DNA from: CAIZGX01 sp046048875
GTDB taxonomy: Bacteria; Bacteroidota; Bacteroidia; Flavobacteriales_D; Sanyastnellaceae
Direction: 5' to 3'
Assembly: GCA_046048875.1 (NCBI GenBank)
Contig: JBJOFG010000001.1
Span: forward strand, 124,001 to 188,000
DNA length: 64,000 nt
Shown here piece after piece: positions 49,922-59,430 of this stretch. Both the position numbers and the translations under genes were made by a program. Every line of letters begins with the position of its first letter. Position 1 is the first letter of the stretch. The notes under the pieces are model-generated. The model was not told the origin of the DNA and searched no databases. It saw only the letters and a program-made list of their open reading frames with translations.

Positions 49922-49930
49922 ATTTAGAAG

Positions 49931-50623
49931 TTGAAAAAATTAGCGATTATTCCTGCCCGTGCCGGTAGCAAAAGAATTCCAAGAAAGAATATCCGGACAT
50001 TTTTAGGCAAGCCTGTTATTGCCTATTCTATCGAAGCTGCTTTAAATACGAAGCTTTTTGACGAAGTAATGGTTTCAACAGATGATTTAGAAATTGCGCG
50101 TATTGCAAAGGATTATGGGGCAAGGGTACCATTTCTGAGATCTGAGAAAATGTCGAATGACCATGCAAGCACTATGGATGTTATAGAAGAAGTTTTAAAA
50201 GAATATGGGCAATTCAATCAGATTTATGAATCTGTTTGCTGCATATATGCATGTGCTCCTTTTGTTAATGCTGAGAGAATATTGGAGGGGTATAATTTAA
50301 TGGTAAATAAAAATTTTGATAGTGTTTTCCCTGTTCTTCCTTTTGGATTTCCAATACAACGGGCACTTCGAGTCAGTCACGGGAAAATAACCTACTTTTC
50401 TCCAGAACATGCTCTTTCTCGTTCTCAAGATTTAGAAAAAGGATATCACGATGCGGGTCAATTCTATTGGATGAATCCAGTTATCTGTTCACTCAAAAAG
50501 GGAATATTCACGGATAATTCCGGGGGACTATTTATCTCAGAGCTTGAAGGTCAAGATATTGACAATGAATCGGATTGGAAACTTGCTGAATTGAAATATG
50601 AATTCTTACAAAGCATTAAGTAA
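49931..50623 (+). CDS. pseF: PseF, CMP-pseudaminic acid synthetase
   Basis: 230 residues. LAIIPARAGSKRIPRKNIR binds CTP; CCIYACAPFVNAERI and DAGQFYWMNP are the PseF forms of motifs that differ in sialic-acid synthetases such as the one at 40923. It activates pseudaminic acid with CMP. The TTG at 49931 gives the expected N-terminus. Overlaps the next gene by 26 nt. Confidence 0.88.
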   Translation: MKKLAIIPARAGSKRIPRKNIRTFLGKPVIAYSIEAALNTKLFDEVMVSTDDLEIARIAKDYGARVPFLRSEKMSNDHASTMDVIEEVLKEYGQFNQIYESVCCIYACAPFVNAERILEGYNLMVNKNFDSVFPVLPFGFPIQRALRVSHGKITYFSPEHALSRSQDLEKGYHDAGQFYWMNPVICSLKKGIFTDNSGGLFISELEGQDIDNESDWKLAELKYEFLQSIK

Positions 50624-51158
50624 ACAATTTTTCTCAGAAAATGAATATTCAATTATTCCAATTCGTTTTGAAGATCGACTTGAAATTATGCAATGGCGCA
50701 ATGAACAAATGTACCACTTGCGTCAGACATCACTACTGACAAAAGAATCTCAAGATAGATATTTTAGAGAAGTTGTTTTTCATCAGTTTAAAAAAGAAAA
50801 TCCAGAACAAATTCTTTTTTCTTTATTAAGGGATAACGAATGTATTGGTTACGGTGGTTTAGTTCACATCAATTGGGTTGATAAAAATGCGGAACTTTCA
50901 TTTATCATGAATACGAAACTTGAAATGCTCGAGTTTTCACAATTATGGATGATTTTTCTAAGACTTATCGAATCTCCCGCATTTGAAATCTTAGACCTTC
51001 ACAAAATTTATACTTATGCTTTCGACTTAAGGCCTGCGCTTTACCCTGTCTTGTTAGATTCTGGTTTTAAATTAGAAGCTTGCCTTAAGGAGCATACTTT
51101 CTTCGATGGAAAATTCGTAGATGTTTTGATTCACTCGAAATTTAAGAAAGATGCTTAA
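50598..51158 (+). CDS. GNAT acetyltransferase, first of two
   Basis: 186 residues with a GNAT fold: an N-terminal EIMQWRNEQMYHLRQTS like other sugar N-acetyltransferases, a central ECIGYGGLVHI strand and a C-terminal VLLDSGFKLEACLKEH. In the pseudaminate pathway PseH acetylates the C4 amino group; this or the next gene should be PseH. The acyl-CoA loop is weak by eye, so the role is tentative. Confidence 0.7.
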   Translation: MNSYKALSKQFFSENEYSIIPIRFEDRLEIMQWRNEQMYHLRQTSLLTKESQDRYFREVVFHQFKKENPEQILFSLLRDNECIGYGGLVHINWVDKNAELSFIMNTKLEMLEFSQLWMIFLRLIESPAFEILDLHKIYTYAFDLRPALYPVLLDSGFKLEACLKEHTFFDGKFVDVLIHSKFKKDA

Positions 51159-51624
51159 ATACCGGAAGCCTTTGCTAAATGATATATTAATTTATTTTAA
51201 TTGGGCTAACGATCCGGCGGTAAGAGATCAATCATTTGATTCAAACACCATAGATTTTGAAACTCATGAAAAGTGGTTCAAAGAGGCATTGAAAGATACT
51301 AAGTGTTTTATGTATTTATTTCAAAATGAAGAGAACGATTATGTTGGTCAGGTGCGAATACAAATTCAAAATGGAAATAATGCAATTATTGGAATTTCCA
51401 TTGATGCTCAGTATAGAGGAAAAAGGTATTCAAGGGAAATGATTGAAAAAGCCTGCGATTCATTTTTCGGAATAAATAGAGATTGTTCTGTGAGTGCTTT
51501 TATAAAAGTTGGTAATTTGGGCTCTAAAAGTGCTTTTATGAAAGCCGGATTTGAATATACAGCCACAACGGAAATAAATAATTATAAAAGTCTTCATTTT
51601 ACGAAAAAAAGTCATGCTAATTAA
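51151..51624 (+). CDS. GNAT acetyltransferase, PseH candidate
   Basis: 157 residues. YFNWANDPAVRDQSFDSNTI and THEKWFKE resemble the GNAT domain that in many genomes is fused to the C-terminus of PseG. The acetyl-CoA region is ISIDAQYRGKRYSREMIEKA and the end KVGNLGSKSAFMKAGFEY is GNAT-like. The PseG hydrolase half is absent here. Overlaps both neighbours by 8-11 nt. Confidence 0.72.
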   Translation: MLKYRKPLLNDILIYFNWANDPAVRDQSFDSNTIDFETHEKWFKEALKDTKCFMYLFQNEENDYVGQVRIQIQNGNNAIIGISIDAQYRGKRYSREMIEKACDSFFGINRDCSVSAFIKVGNLGSKSAFMKAGFEYTATTEINNYKSLHFTKKSHAN

Positions 51625-52642
51625 TTCTTTCCACATAGATAAAAGTAGTCCTGTTTTTATAATTGCTGAACTTTCTGCAAATCATAATGGCTGTCTCGAG
51701 ATTGCACTAGAGAGTGTAAGAGCAGCTAAACGAGCTGGTGCGGACTGCATAAAGTTACAAACCTACACTGCGGATACAATAACAATTGATTCGGATAGAG
51801 ATGACTTTATTATTAAAGGCACAATTTGGGAAGGAAAGAATCTTTATCAATTATATCAGGAAGCGTATACTCCATGGGAATGGCATAAAGCCATTTTCGA
51901 AGAAGCTGAAAAGGTAGGTTTAATCTGCTTTTCTTCTCCGTTTGATAAGACGTCTGTAGATTTTCTCGAAGAGTTAAACACTCCTGCGTACAAAATAGCC
52001 TCGTTTGAAATTACTGATATTCCATTAATTGAATATGTAGCGAGTAAAGGTAAACCTATAATTATTTCAACCGGTATAGCTGAGCTTGAAGATATTGAAT
52101 TAGCTGTGGATGCGTGCAAAAGAATGGGAAATAACCAAATAGCCTTGCTTAAATGTACTTCAAGTTACCCCGCACCAATTTCTGAGGCAAATATGGTTAT
52201 GGTAAAGGATTTGGCTGAAAGATTTAATTTGATCTCCGGTCTTTCAGATCATACAATTGGAAGCACGGTTCCTATTGTTGCGATCTGTTTCGGGGCGAAA
52301 ATAATTGAAAAACATTTTATTTTGGATCGCTCAATTGGCGGACCCGACGCTTCTTTTTCTATGAACGAATCGGAGTTTGCTGATATGGTAAAATCTGTTC
52401 GTGAAGCGGAGAGTGCCATTGGTATAGTCGATTACAACCTTACAGATAAACAAATTAAGGGAAGAGAATTTTGTCGATCATTGTATGTAGTAAAGGATAT
52501 TCAAGCCGGGGAATTAATTACAGAGGAAAATGTGCGAAGTATAAGACCCGGTTTTGGTGCTCACCCAAAGTATTTGCGACACATTATCGGAACAAAATCC
52601 GTTTTTGAATATAAAAAGGGAGATCGTTTTGAGGTTTCTTGA
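51614..52642 (+). CDS. pseI: PseI, pseudaminic acid synthase
   Basis: 342 residues of the NeuB family. FIIAELSANHNGCLEIALESV, ADCIKLQTYTADTITI, FKIASFEITDIPLI-like AYKIASFEI, IIISTGIAELEDI, LKCTSSYPAP and GLSDHTIGS are typical of PseI, which condenses 6-deoxy-AltdiNAc with phosphoenolpyruvate. A SAF domain closes the protein. Third NeuB-family gene in the window, clearly distinct from the copies at 25195 and 38752. Confidence 0.9.
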   Translation: MLINSFHIDKSSPVFIIAELSANHNGCLEIALESVRAAKRAGADCIKLQTYTADTITIDSDRDDFIIKGTIWEGKNLYQLYQEAYTPWEWHKAIFEEAEKVGLICFSSPFDKTSVDFLEELNTPAYKIASFEITDIPLIEYVASKGKPIIISTGIAELEDIELAVDACKRMGNNQIALLKCTSSYPAPISEANMVMVKDLAERFNLISGLSDHTIGSTVPIVAICFGAKIIEKHFILDRSIGGPDASFSMNESEFADMVKSVREAESAIGIVDYNLTDKQIKGREFCRSLYVVKDIQAGELITEENVRSIRPGFGAHPKYLRHIIGTKSVFEYKKGDRFEVS

Positions 52643-53621
52643 ATTTTTTAAAAAAAATTGGCTACATGTCTTCGTGTTGACCAAAAAAGACATTGGCTTA
52701 GCAAATAACAACAGGCATGGAAATTTGTGTGTAGCTCAACATTATTGTAATCTAACCATCAGCATCCAGATTCCTGGTTATTGGCAACACGGATTTTTTA
52801 TAGATCCGGATTACTTTCCGCAAGATGAATTGGAGTTCGCAAAAAAGTATGGATTAAAGCTATATGTTTGGGATGAACAAATTGGAGCGTGTTTATTAAG
52901 AAATAATTTTAAAAATTTTAGGATAATTGGTGCCCCATTTATTTATCTTCCTCCTCCAGAGGATTATACTAAAAAGAGTTTAACAGCCAATAGACTATTA
53001 TATGTGCCTACACATTCTTTAAAGCAGGAATCCATAAAGTTCGATTGGGATTCAACAATTGATTATTTAATTGATACTGTAGGAAAAAAATATGATGTGA
53101 CAATGCTTCTTTACTATTTAGATTATAGTGATTTTAATTTAAATGAAAGGTTGAAATTCAGGTGCGCTTCAGCAGGTATTAGAGTAGAAACTTTAGGTTA
53201 TGTGCATGATGATAATTTTTTATACAAGCTAAGAACATATTTGATGAGTTATGATGTTTTAGGTTCTGAAATATTCTCAACTACATTGATTTACGGAGCT
53301 TTTCTAGGATTGAGAGTATTTGTTGGCGGTCCAACGAAATATGTAATGGAAATGAGCAATTCGGCATATTTTAATAAGTTCTCCGAACACGTCGAATCCT
53401 ATGGAATATATTTAAATCAACTAAATCAGTATTATCAAAAAAAGTATCCAAGTTTTTTCGTGCATCCTGATGAATCAACCACAAATGTTTTGGTTGGTAA
53501 GCAACTCTTAGGGTTTAATTACAAATTAAAATCAACAGAAATGAAAATTGAATTTGGCTGGATAGGCATTTTAACTTTTTTAATTCAAAAGTATATTAGT
53601 CTGAAATCAATTTTGAAGTGA
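52629..53621 (+). CDS. Unrecognised protein, possible glycosyltransferase
   Basis: About 330 residues if the TTG at 52629 (reading LRFLEFFKKNWLHVFVLTKKD) is the start, overlapping pseI by 14 nt. The alternating alpha/beta pattern and a late STTLIYGAFLGLRVFVGGP segment resemble the C-terminal half of GT-B enzymes that recognise a nucleotide sugar. It follows pseI directly, so a CMP-nonulosonate transferase is an attractive guess. No family was recognised. Confidence 0.55.
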   Translation: MRFLEFFKKNWLHVFVLTKKDIGLANNNRHGNLCVAQHYCNLTISIQIPGYWQHGFFIDPDYFPQDELEFAKKYGLKLYVWDEQIGACLLRNNFKNFRIIGAPFIYLPPPEDYTKKSLTANRLLYVPTHSLKQESIKFDWDSTIDYLIDTVGKKYDVTMLLYYLDYSDFNLNERLKFRCASAGIRVETLGYVHDDNFLYKLRTYLMSYDVLGSEIFSTTLIYGAFLGLRVFVGGPTKYVMEMSNSAYFNKFSEHVESYGIYLNQLNQYYQKKYPSFFVHPDESTTNVLVGKQLLGFNYKLKSTEMKIEFGWIGILTFLIQKYISLKSILK

Positions 53622-55021
53622 GTAAGCCTAAAATTGTTTTTTACGGGGGGTTAATTTATAGTGACAGAGCGATTTTATATAACCCAGAAATCAAAGTTTT
53701 AACTGATAAGTATGATATTGAACTTTGGACACAATACGCAAGTGTTTATAAATCGGACTTGGTTAAAATTAGATATGCTAAACTCGTTGGTAATTTAGAA
53801 AAGCCCTGGTATTTGAAGTACCTAAGATACATCAACACGGCGGCACATGATAAAAAGTATAATTCAAGAGCTCGTTTGTTCAACAAAAGGGAGGCATATA
53901 AATCTGTGTTGGGTATTTCTATTTATTGTTTTGGGTTATTCATTTATTATTTTAAACTTCTTGAAATATTCGAAAAGCTTATCTCAAAAGTTCACATATT
54001 AATTGTAAAAGATTCGGAATTTGAACAGTTGTTAGATAAAGTCAAGCCGTCTGTTGTTATTTTAACTTGGCCATATAGAGCAAGTAACGTTACTTTAGCT
54101 TCTATTTGTAAGGGAAGAGGCATATCAACAGTTGCATCTGTACTAGGCATAGATAACCTTACAACAAAGGAGAGGATGTTGGATATACATGATCATTATT
54201 GGGTGTGGTCTGGATACATGGAGTCTCAATTGAAAGATATGTATGTTAGTGTAGGGGAAAATAGAGTATTTAGAGTTGGTGCGATACAATATGGTGGGCT
54301 AATTGATTTTTCAAAAAAGAGATTGATCGGTGTCTACAATTGTTCGGATGAAAGAATTAAGATATTGTTTTGTTTGGGTTCTCCTAACTTGATACAAGAG
54401 CACCATGTTTTAATAGATCTGCTAAAATATATTAAAGAAGGAAAACACGAGAGAGATTTTTTCCTTTTAATCAGGCCTCATCCAGGATTTAGCGATGATA
54501 AGTCTCACAGTGACATGTTGGCTCAATTACAGCGAAGTTATTATGAATTCTGTCAGCTACAGGATTGTATATCAAACGTAAATGACGACTTTATGGCTCA
54601 ATGGAGTAGTGCTATTTCAGAGGCAGATATTGTAATTTCATGCAACTCGACGCTATTAATTGATTCTGTAATAAGTCGGAAAAGAACTTGGAATATAAAT
54701 TTTAGTTCCAATGTAGATACTCATCGACTACTAAATGAAGAGATAGCACATTGGCATCATGTTATGGATATGCAATTATTATTACCATTGAAGAATTTAA
54801 GTAGTTTTGATGAGTTAACTGACTCGTTGAATAACTTTAAATTGAGTAATGAAAAACATAAAGATTTTATTCTAGATGATGATGATATAAATAAAATCGA
54901 ATATTTGAGTGGAATAAATTTGAAAGAAAGTAACTTATCTAAGTGCATCGGAAAGAATTATTGCTCAGCAGTTAGCCAAAGTTTGGAATTACTTTTGGAG
55001 ACACGAAAAGTTGAAAAGTGA
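53618..55021 (+). CDS. Probable GT-B glycosyltransferase, paralog of 57108 gene
   Basis: 467 residues. It begins KPKIVFYGGLIYSDRAIL, has a hydrophobic stretch near residues 95-115, then VVILTWPYRASNVTLASIC, SVLGIDNLTTKERM and FRVGAIQYGGLIDF, and a C-terminal half with FLLIRPHPGFSDD and VISCNSTLLIDSVI. The DNLT and G-x-x-Q motifs recur in the gene at 57108, so the two are distant paralogs. The overall pattern fits a GT-B transferase. GTG start within a 4-nt overlap. Confidence 0.6.
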   Translation: MSKPKIVFYGGLIYSDRAILYNPEIKVLTDKYDIELWTQYASVYKSDLVKIRYAKLVGNLEKPWYLKYLRYINTAAHDKKYNSRARLFNKREAYKSVLGISIYCFGLFIYYFKLLEIFEKLISKVHILIVKDSEFEQLLDKVKPSVVILTWPYRASNVTLASICKGRGISTVASVLGIDNLTTKERMLDIHDHYWVWSGYMESQLKDMYVSVGENRVFRVGAIQYGGLIDFSKKRLIGVYNCSDERIKILFCLGSPNLIQEHHVLIDLLKYIKEGKHERDFFLLIRPHPGFSDDKSHSDMLAQLQRSYYEFCQLQDCISNVNDDFMAQWSSAISEADIVISCNSTLLIDSVISRKRTWNINFSSNVDTHRLLNEEIAHWHHVMDMQLLLPLKNLSSFDELTDSLNNFKLSNEKHKDFILDDDDINKIEYLSGINLKESNLSKCIGKNYCSAVSQSLELLLETRKVEK

Positions 55022-56022
55022 AAAAAAAACGTAGGGAAGTTTATATTTTTTTAGATAGCCCAAGTCGAAAAGGAGGCATTGAAACTTTTACGTTGGATTT
55101 GCTCGAAGCGTTAGGAAAATCAGGCTACAATTCTGTAAAAATCGTTTATATTCACTCGGATTTTTTTTATTTTGGTAAAACCTCTATATCACTAAAGAAA
55201 AGTTGGAGTATTGGTCTAAAGCGATTGTTTCTGCATTTGTACATAAAAAAAGATGCGTTACTAATTTTTCATCAGCCAGGTCATTTGAAATATTGTCAGA
55301 GAAATACGGAGAATGTTTATTTATTTGTTCACAATCCTTCTGATTTAATTAAATTCCGCATTTTAAACAAATTGAATCGCATTACCCTGCTATGTGTTGG
55401 TCGTCATTTACTTGATCATTTAAGAACTTTCTCAAATAAAAAAATAGTAGTTATTCCACCAATTCAGAAAAATGAAAAAAAAAGATTAGTGAGCAATTTT
55501 TTTCGATTTGTTCATATAGGAAGGTTATCACCAGAGAAGTGTGTAGATAAGAGTATATACTTCATTAAAGAGTTGGCTCAAGATTTTCGCGAATTAAATT
55601 TTGTGTTGCATATATATGGCGAAGGGAGTGAAAAGTATTATTTGTCAGAATTAATTAGAAATAATTCAATTGAAAATTTAGAAATAAAATTATTTGAATG
55701 GATAGACAAAAGTGATATTTTCAGGCATTTTGAAAATTATGATTTCTATTTATCAATGAGTTCTATTGAGGGAATGCCTATTGCTTTGAGAGAAGCTATG
55801 ATATCTTCATTAATTCCAGTTGTGTCAGACATAAGTGCTCACAGGGAAATAATAAAATCTAATGAGAATGGTTATATAGTCGATAATTTTTTTCATAGTT
55901 CAAATTTTGTCACTGAAATGAGACAATTGGATTTAAGAAGAAATATGGTGGTTAACGGAAAAAAGGTTTTAGAAAATCATCATTTTGATGATTTCTATTT
56001 AACAATTGAGAATTTGTTTTAA
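55018..56022 (+). CDS. Glycosyltransferase family 4
   Basis: 334 residues. It opens with FLDSPSRKGGIETFTLDLLEAL (the GG acceptor loop), and has HIGRLSPEKCVDKSIYFIKEL in the donor domain and SMSSIEGMPIALREAMISSLIPVVSD, the E-x7-E motif of GT4. The acceptor and donor are unknown. GTG start in a GTGA overlap with the previous gene. Confidence 0.85.
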   Translation: MKKKRREVYIFLDSPSRKGGIETFTLDLLEALGKSGYNSVKIVYIHSDFFYFGKTSISLKKSWSIGLKRLFLHLYIKKDALLIFHQPGHLKYCQRNTENVYLFVHNPSDLIKFRILNKLNRITLLCVGRHLLDHLRTFSNKKIVVIPPIQKNEKKRLVSNFFRFVHIGRLSPEKCVDKSIYFIKELAQDFRELNFVLHIYGEGSEKYYLSELIRNNSIENLEIKLFEWIDKSDIFRHFENYDFYLSMSSIEGMPIALREAMISSLIPVVSDISAHREIIKSNENGYIVDNFFHSSNFVTEMRQLDLRRNMVVNGKKVLENHHFDDFYLTIENLF

Positions 56023-56025
56023 AGG

Positions 56026-57111
56026 ATGGTTTTGAAGAAGAGTCGAAGAATTATTATCGTTGCGTCAGCAGACTTTTTGAATAACAAGGCAGGTGGCGCT
56101 CAAGTTTTGGAATCAAATATCTATACAATATTAGAAATCCAAGAATATCTTCATGTTGTTTTCATTGACTTTCAAAACTCGAGATTGACATTCAAACACT
56201 TCGATAAAAAAAATCCAAATAAGCCAAAAATTAGAATTTTATGTCTTCCGAATATGGGAAGATTTTCAAAGACTTTTTACAAGTTTATTTTGTACACAAT
56301 CTTGGGTTTAAATTATAAGAAAATTTTATGCGAACACTTTTATTCGCTTCCTAATTTTAAATTGACACCAAATTTTATCAAAAAAAAAATTGTCTATTCG
56401 CATCATGATTTTTTGTTTGAAATTAAATCTTTGAGGCATAATAAAGATAAATCAGATCTCCGAGTAGTTGAATTGAATACACTACAAAAATGTGAAATGG
56501 CAATATCTGGAAATCATAGGGAGGCAGAATATTTAAGAAGTATTGGTGTAGAATGCGCTTATCTCCCTATTAACACACGGTTTCTTGATGTGTCTATCGA
56601 TTTTGATAATACTTCTGAAATATTTCACCTTGGGTCTTTTGAAACTACAGCCTCGCTGAATGGGTACAAAAATTTTCAGAGCAACATACTACCGCATTTA
56701 GATGGTTCCATTAAAATTTTTTTAATTGGAAGTAAAACAGATTTAATTACGAAATGTGAATGTGAAATCGGATTAGGCTATGTAGAAGATTTAGGTGCTT
56801 TTTTGAAAAGAGGAACAATTAATATTATTCCTTGGAAATTTGGAACTGGACAAAGAACCAGGGTTTTCGAGGCCATATCACGCGGCAACGTTATAGTTTC
56901 CTATTTAATTTTGGGAGAAATAATTCCTGAATTAGTCAATGGAGAGAACTGTTTATTGGTTGAGAATGAAATAGAATTTGCCCAAGCTATTACCGATTTA
57001 ATTAGTAATAGACATTTGAGAAGCCGAATTTCGAATGGAGCATTATTATTAAGTGAAAAATTTTCTTTAACCAGTCGTGTTTCTAAATTTCGGTATTATT
57101 TGGGCTTATGA
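56026..57111 (+). CDS. GT4-like glycosyltransferase
   Basis: 361 residues. AGGAQVLESNIYTI near the N-terminus resembles the GT4 glycine-rich acceptor loop; HLGSFETTASLNGYKNF and NIIPWKFGTGQRTRVFEAISRGNVIVSY match the donor-binding half, where the usual E-x7-E region is shifted to TRVFEAISRG. It may use a donor different from its neighbours. The downstream gene overlaps through ATGA. Confidence 0.75.
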   Translation: MVLKKSRRIIIVASADFLNNKAGGAQVLESNIYTILEIQEYLHVVFIDFQNSRLTFKHFDKKNPNKPKIRILCLPNMGRFSKTFYKFILYTILGLNYKKILCEHFYSLPNFKLTPNFIKKKIVYSHHDFLFEIKSLRHNKDKSDLRVVELNTLQKCEMAISGNHREAEYLRSIGVECAYLPINTRFLDVSIDFDNTSEIFHLGSFETTASLNGYKNFQSNILPHLDGSIKIFLIGSKTDLITKCECEIGLGYVEDLGAFLKRGTINIIPWKFGTGQRTRVFEAISRGNVIVSYLILGEIIPELVNGENCLLVENEIEFAQAITDLISNRHLRSRISNGALLLSEKFSLTSRVSKFRYYLGL

Positions 57112-58490
57112 GAGTAATTGTTATTATTCTTCCAAGAGGTGAAGCTATCAGAAATTTTTTATATTCAGGAATAGTTCGAAAATTAAATTCGGAATTCAAA
57201 ATAATACTGATTTCTATTAAACCAAATGAAGCTATTTGGCAATTATTGCAATCCAATTCGGATGTATTAATTGAGTTGAAATCAAATCAATTTTTATACG
57301 CGTATCGTCTCTTCTTCGAAATCTATGATTTAGCACACAATAGGTATGTTTGGTCGGAGGCCGCAAAAGTAAGATGGCGAATGCGGGATGTGGAAGCTAA
57401 AACCCAAAAAGATAAGATTTTTCGTTTTTTGAAGAAGTTAATTGCAAGATGTTTAGCGAATAGGATAAGTCTTCAAATTCTTGATCGAATTGATTTTCGA
57501 ATGGCTTCGTTAGAACCAAGTGTAAATGAATGGGTGAGTACTTTAAAAAAATATAAAATTGATTTGGTCTTTAATTCGTCACACTCCCATGCAAGAAATG
57601 CACTCCCTGTTGTATATGCCGCAAAGAAGTTAAACATTAAGACGTGTACTTTTTTATTTTCATGGGATAATCTCACCTCGCAAGGACGAGTAGTACCTGT
57701 TTATAATTATTATTTCGCATGGAATAATAGTATAAAAGGGGATTTTAATGAAATGTACCCTAATGTTCCAAGACAGAATGTTTTTGTAACAGGTACACCA
57801 CAGTTTATTGGTCATTTTGATAAAACGAATCATCTGAGTTATGCAGACGTCAGAGATACGCTAGGGCTAGAATCTAATGAACAATATTTTTTATATAGTT
57901 CAGGTATGAGCCATCATTTGCCTGAAGAACCTTATGTAGTGGCCCGTATCGCAGATATTATTAAGTCAATTGGACCAAATTATAGGTTAGTTGTCAGAAC
58001 GTATGCAAAAGATAGATTTGATGTGTTTGAGAAATTGAAATTCGAAAGACCTGATATCATTATTCCTGAAGTTAGATGGGAAAAGAACTTCCAAACCCCA
58101 CTAATCGAGGATCAAGTATTCTTCTCATCTTTATTGAAGCATTGCATAGCGGGAATTAATGTAGCTTCAACCATTTCTCTAGAATTATGTATGTTCGATA
58201 AACCAGCAATAAATGTGGCATACAACCCACCAGGTAAAGATATCTCACCATACAACTATACTCGATTCTATTCTTTTGATCACTATAAACCAATCGTTGA
58301 AAGTAAAGCGGTTGAATTAGCTGAAAATGAAAATCAAATGTTAGATTTATTGAAAAAAGCTATTGAAAATCCAGAAAGCAGAAAAAAAGAGAGGGCTGAA
58401 TTAATTCATTCTTTTTTTGGAAATAAATTGGATGAGGGAATAGCGGATGAATTTGTAAATGTTTTTAAACGATTGTTGAAGGATGCTTAG
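57108..58490 (+). CDS. Probable GT-B glycosyltransferase, paralog of 53618 gene
   Basis: 460 residues starting MRVIVIILPRGEAIRNFLYSG. Central motifs NSSHSHARNALPVVYAAKKLNIKT, FLFSWDNLTSQGRV and FVTGTPQFIGHFDK parallel those of the gene at 53618. The C-terminal half has YFLYSSGMSHHLPEEPYVV, RLVVRTYAKDR and AGINVASTISLELCMFDKPAINVAY, which looks like a nucleotide-sugar site. I recognise the fold class, not a named family. ATGA overlap upstream, 8-nt overlap downstream. Confidence 0.6.
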   Translation: MRVIVIILPRGEAIRNFLYSGIVRKLNSEFKIILISIKPNEAIWQLLQSNSDVLIELKSNQFLYAYRLFFEIYDLAHNRYVWSEAAKVRWRMRDVEAKTQKDKIFRFLKKLIARCLANRISLQILDRIDFRMASLEPSVNEWVSTLKKYKIDLVFNSSHSHARNALPVVYAAKKLNIKTCTFLFSWDNLTSQGRVVPVYNYYFAWNNSIKGDFNEMYPNVPRQNVFVTGTPQFIGHFDKTNHLSYADVRDTLGLESNEQYFLYSSGMSHHLPEEPYVVARIADIIKSIGPNYRLVVRTYAKDRFDVFEKLKFERPDIIIPEVRWEKNFQTPLIEDQVFFSSLLKHCIAGINVASTISLELCMFDKPAINVAYNPPGKDISPYNYTRFYSFDHYKPIVESKAVELAENENQMLDLLKKAIENPESRKKERAELIHSFFGNKLDEGIADEFVNVFKRLLKDA

Positions 58491-59430
58491 AGTTAGCGTT
58501 GTAACGCCAACTTTTTATCGCCAGGACGAAATCCCCGATTATTTAAATAGTTTAGCCAATCAATCGTATAAGCCATTTGAAGTTATTTTAGTTGATGGCG
58601 CCCCAATCTCAGAGCAAAGAACAGAGCTTTTAATCGCTAATTTTGTTAGGGAGAAAAATTTGCCGATTAAGTATTTTCGTCATGAAGGTGGCACTGCAAT
58701 TCAAAGAAATTACGGCATTTCAAAGAGCAATGGAGATTTAATACTATTTGTTGACGATGATGTAAGATTAGCAATAGATTTTATTGAAAAGTTAGCAAAT
58801 TTATTTGAGGTAGATTTTGAACGAAAAATTGGAGGAATTACAGGATATCGTGAAAACTGTTATTTTGATATGTCAAAAAGTAGCCGTTGGAGATGGTATA
58901 AGAGATTAAAATTATTGAAGGAATTTACCCCCGGGAAATACGACTATGAAACTGGATATCCAATTAATAATAATGGGATGCATCCTTTCACCGGAGTGAG
59001 AGAAGTAGATTTTATGACAACAGCTTGCACGGCTTATAGATCCGAAATTCTTAAGGATGAAGTAAGCTTTGATCCTTTTTTTGTAGGATACGGAATTCTG
59101 GAAGATGCTCATCTAGCGTTAAGCATAAAAAAGAGAGGTTATAATCTACTGCAGTGCGGAGATGCCAAGGCTATTGAACTTACTGCTCCGACAGGAAGAA
59201 CAAATAAAAAGACCATAGGAGAGAAGACAGTTGCTAATTATTATTATGTTTTTAATTCTATTTGTGGACCTTTAACAACTAGTCAGAAAGCTAGATTCCT
59301 CAACTATCAATTTTTTGAAATGGCACGAGCTTTCGCGGATATAATTAGATTTAGAAACAAAACATCTTGGCATTATTTCCAAGGGAAAATAATCGGAATA
59401 GTAAAATTGTTGATTGACATTAATAGATGA
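58483..59430 (+). CDS. Glycosyltransferase family 2
   Basis: 315 residues. The GT-A signature is VSVVTPTFYRQDEIPDYLNSLANQ, EVILVDGAP and NGDLILFVDDDVRL (metal-binding DDD), with FFVGYGILEDAHLALSIKKRGY carrying the ED catalytic-base region. It is inverting by family. The sugar is unknown. ATGA overlap with the next gene. Confidence 0.85.
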   Translation: MLRVSVVTPTFYRQDEIPDYLNSLANQSYKPFEVILVDGAPISEQRTELLIANFVREKNLPIKYFRHEGGTAIQRNYGISKSNGDLILFVDDDVRLAIDFIEKLANLFEVDFERKIGGITGYRENCYFDMSKSSRWRWYKRLKLLKEFTPGKYDYETGYPINNNGMHPFTGVREVDFMTTACTAYRSEILKDEVSFDPFFVGYGILEDAHLALSIKKRGYNLLQCGDAKAIELTAPTGRTNKKTIGEKTVANYYYVFNSICGPLTTSQKARFLNYQFFEMARAFADIIRFRNKTSWHYFQGKIIGIVKLLIDINR

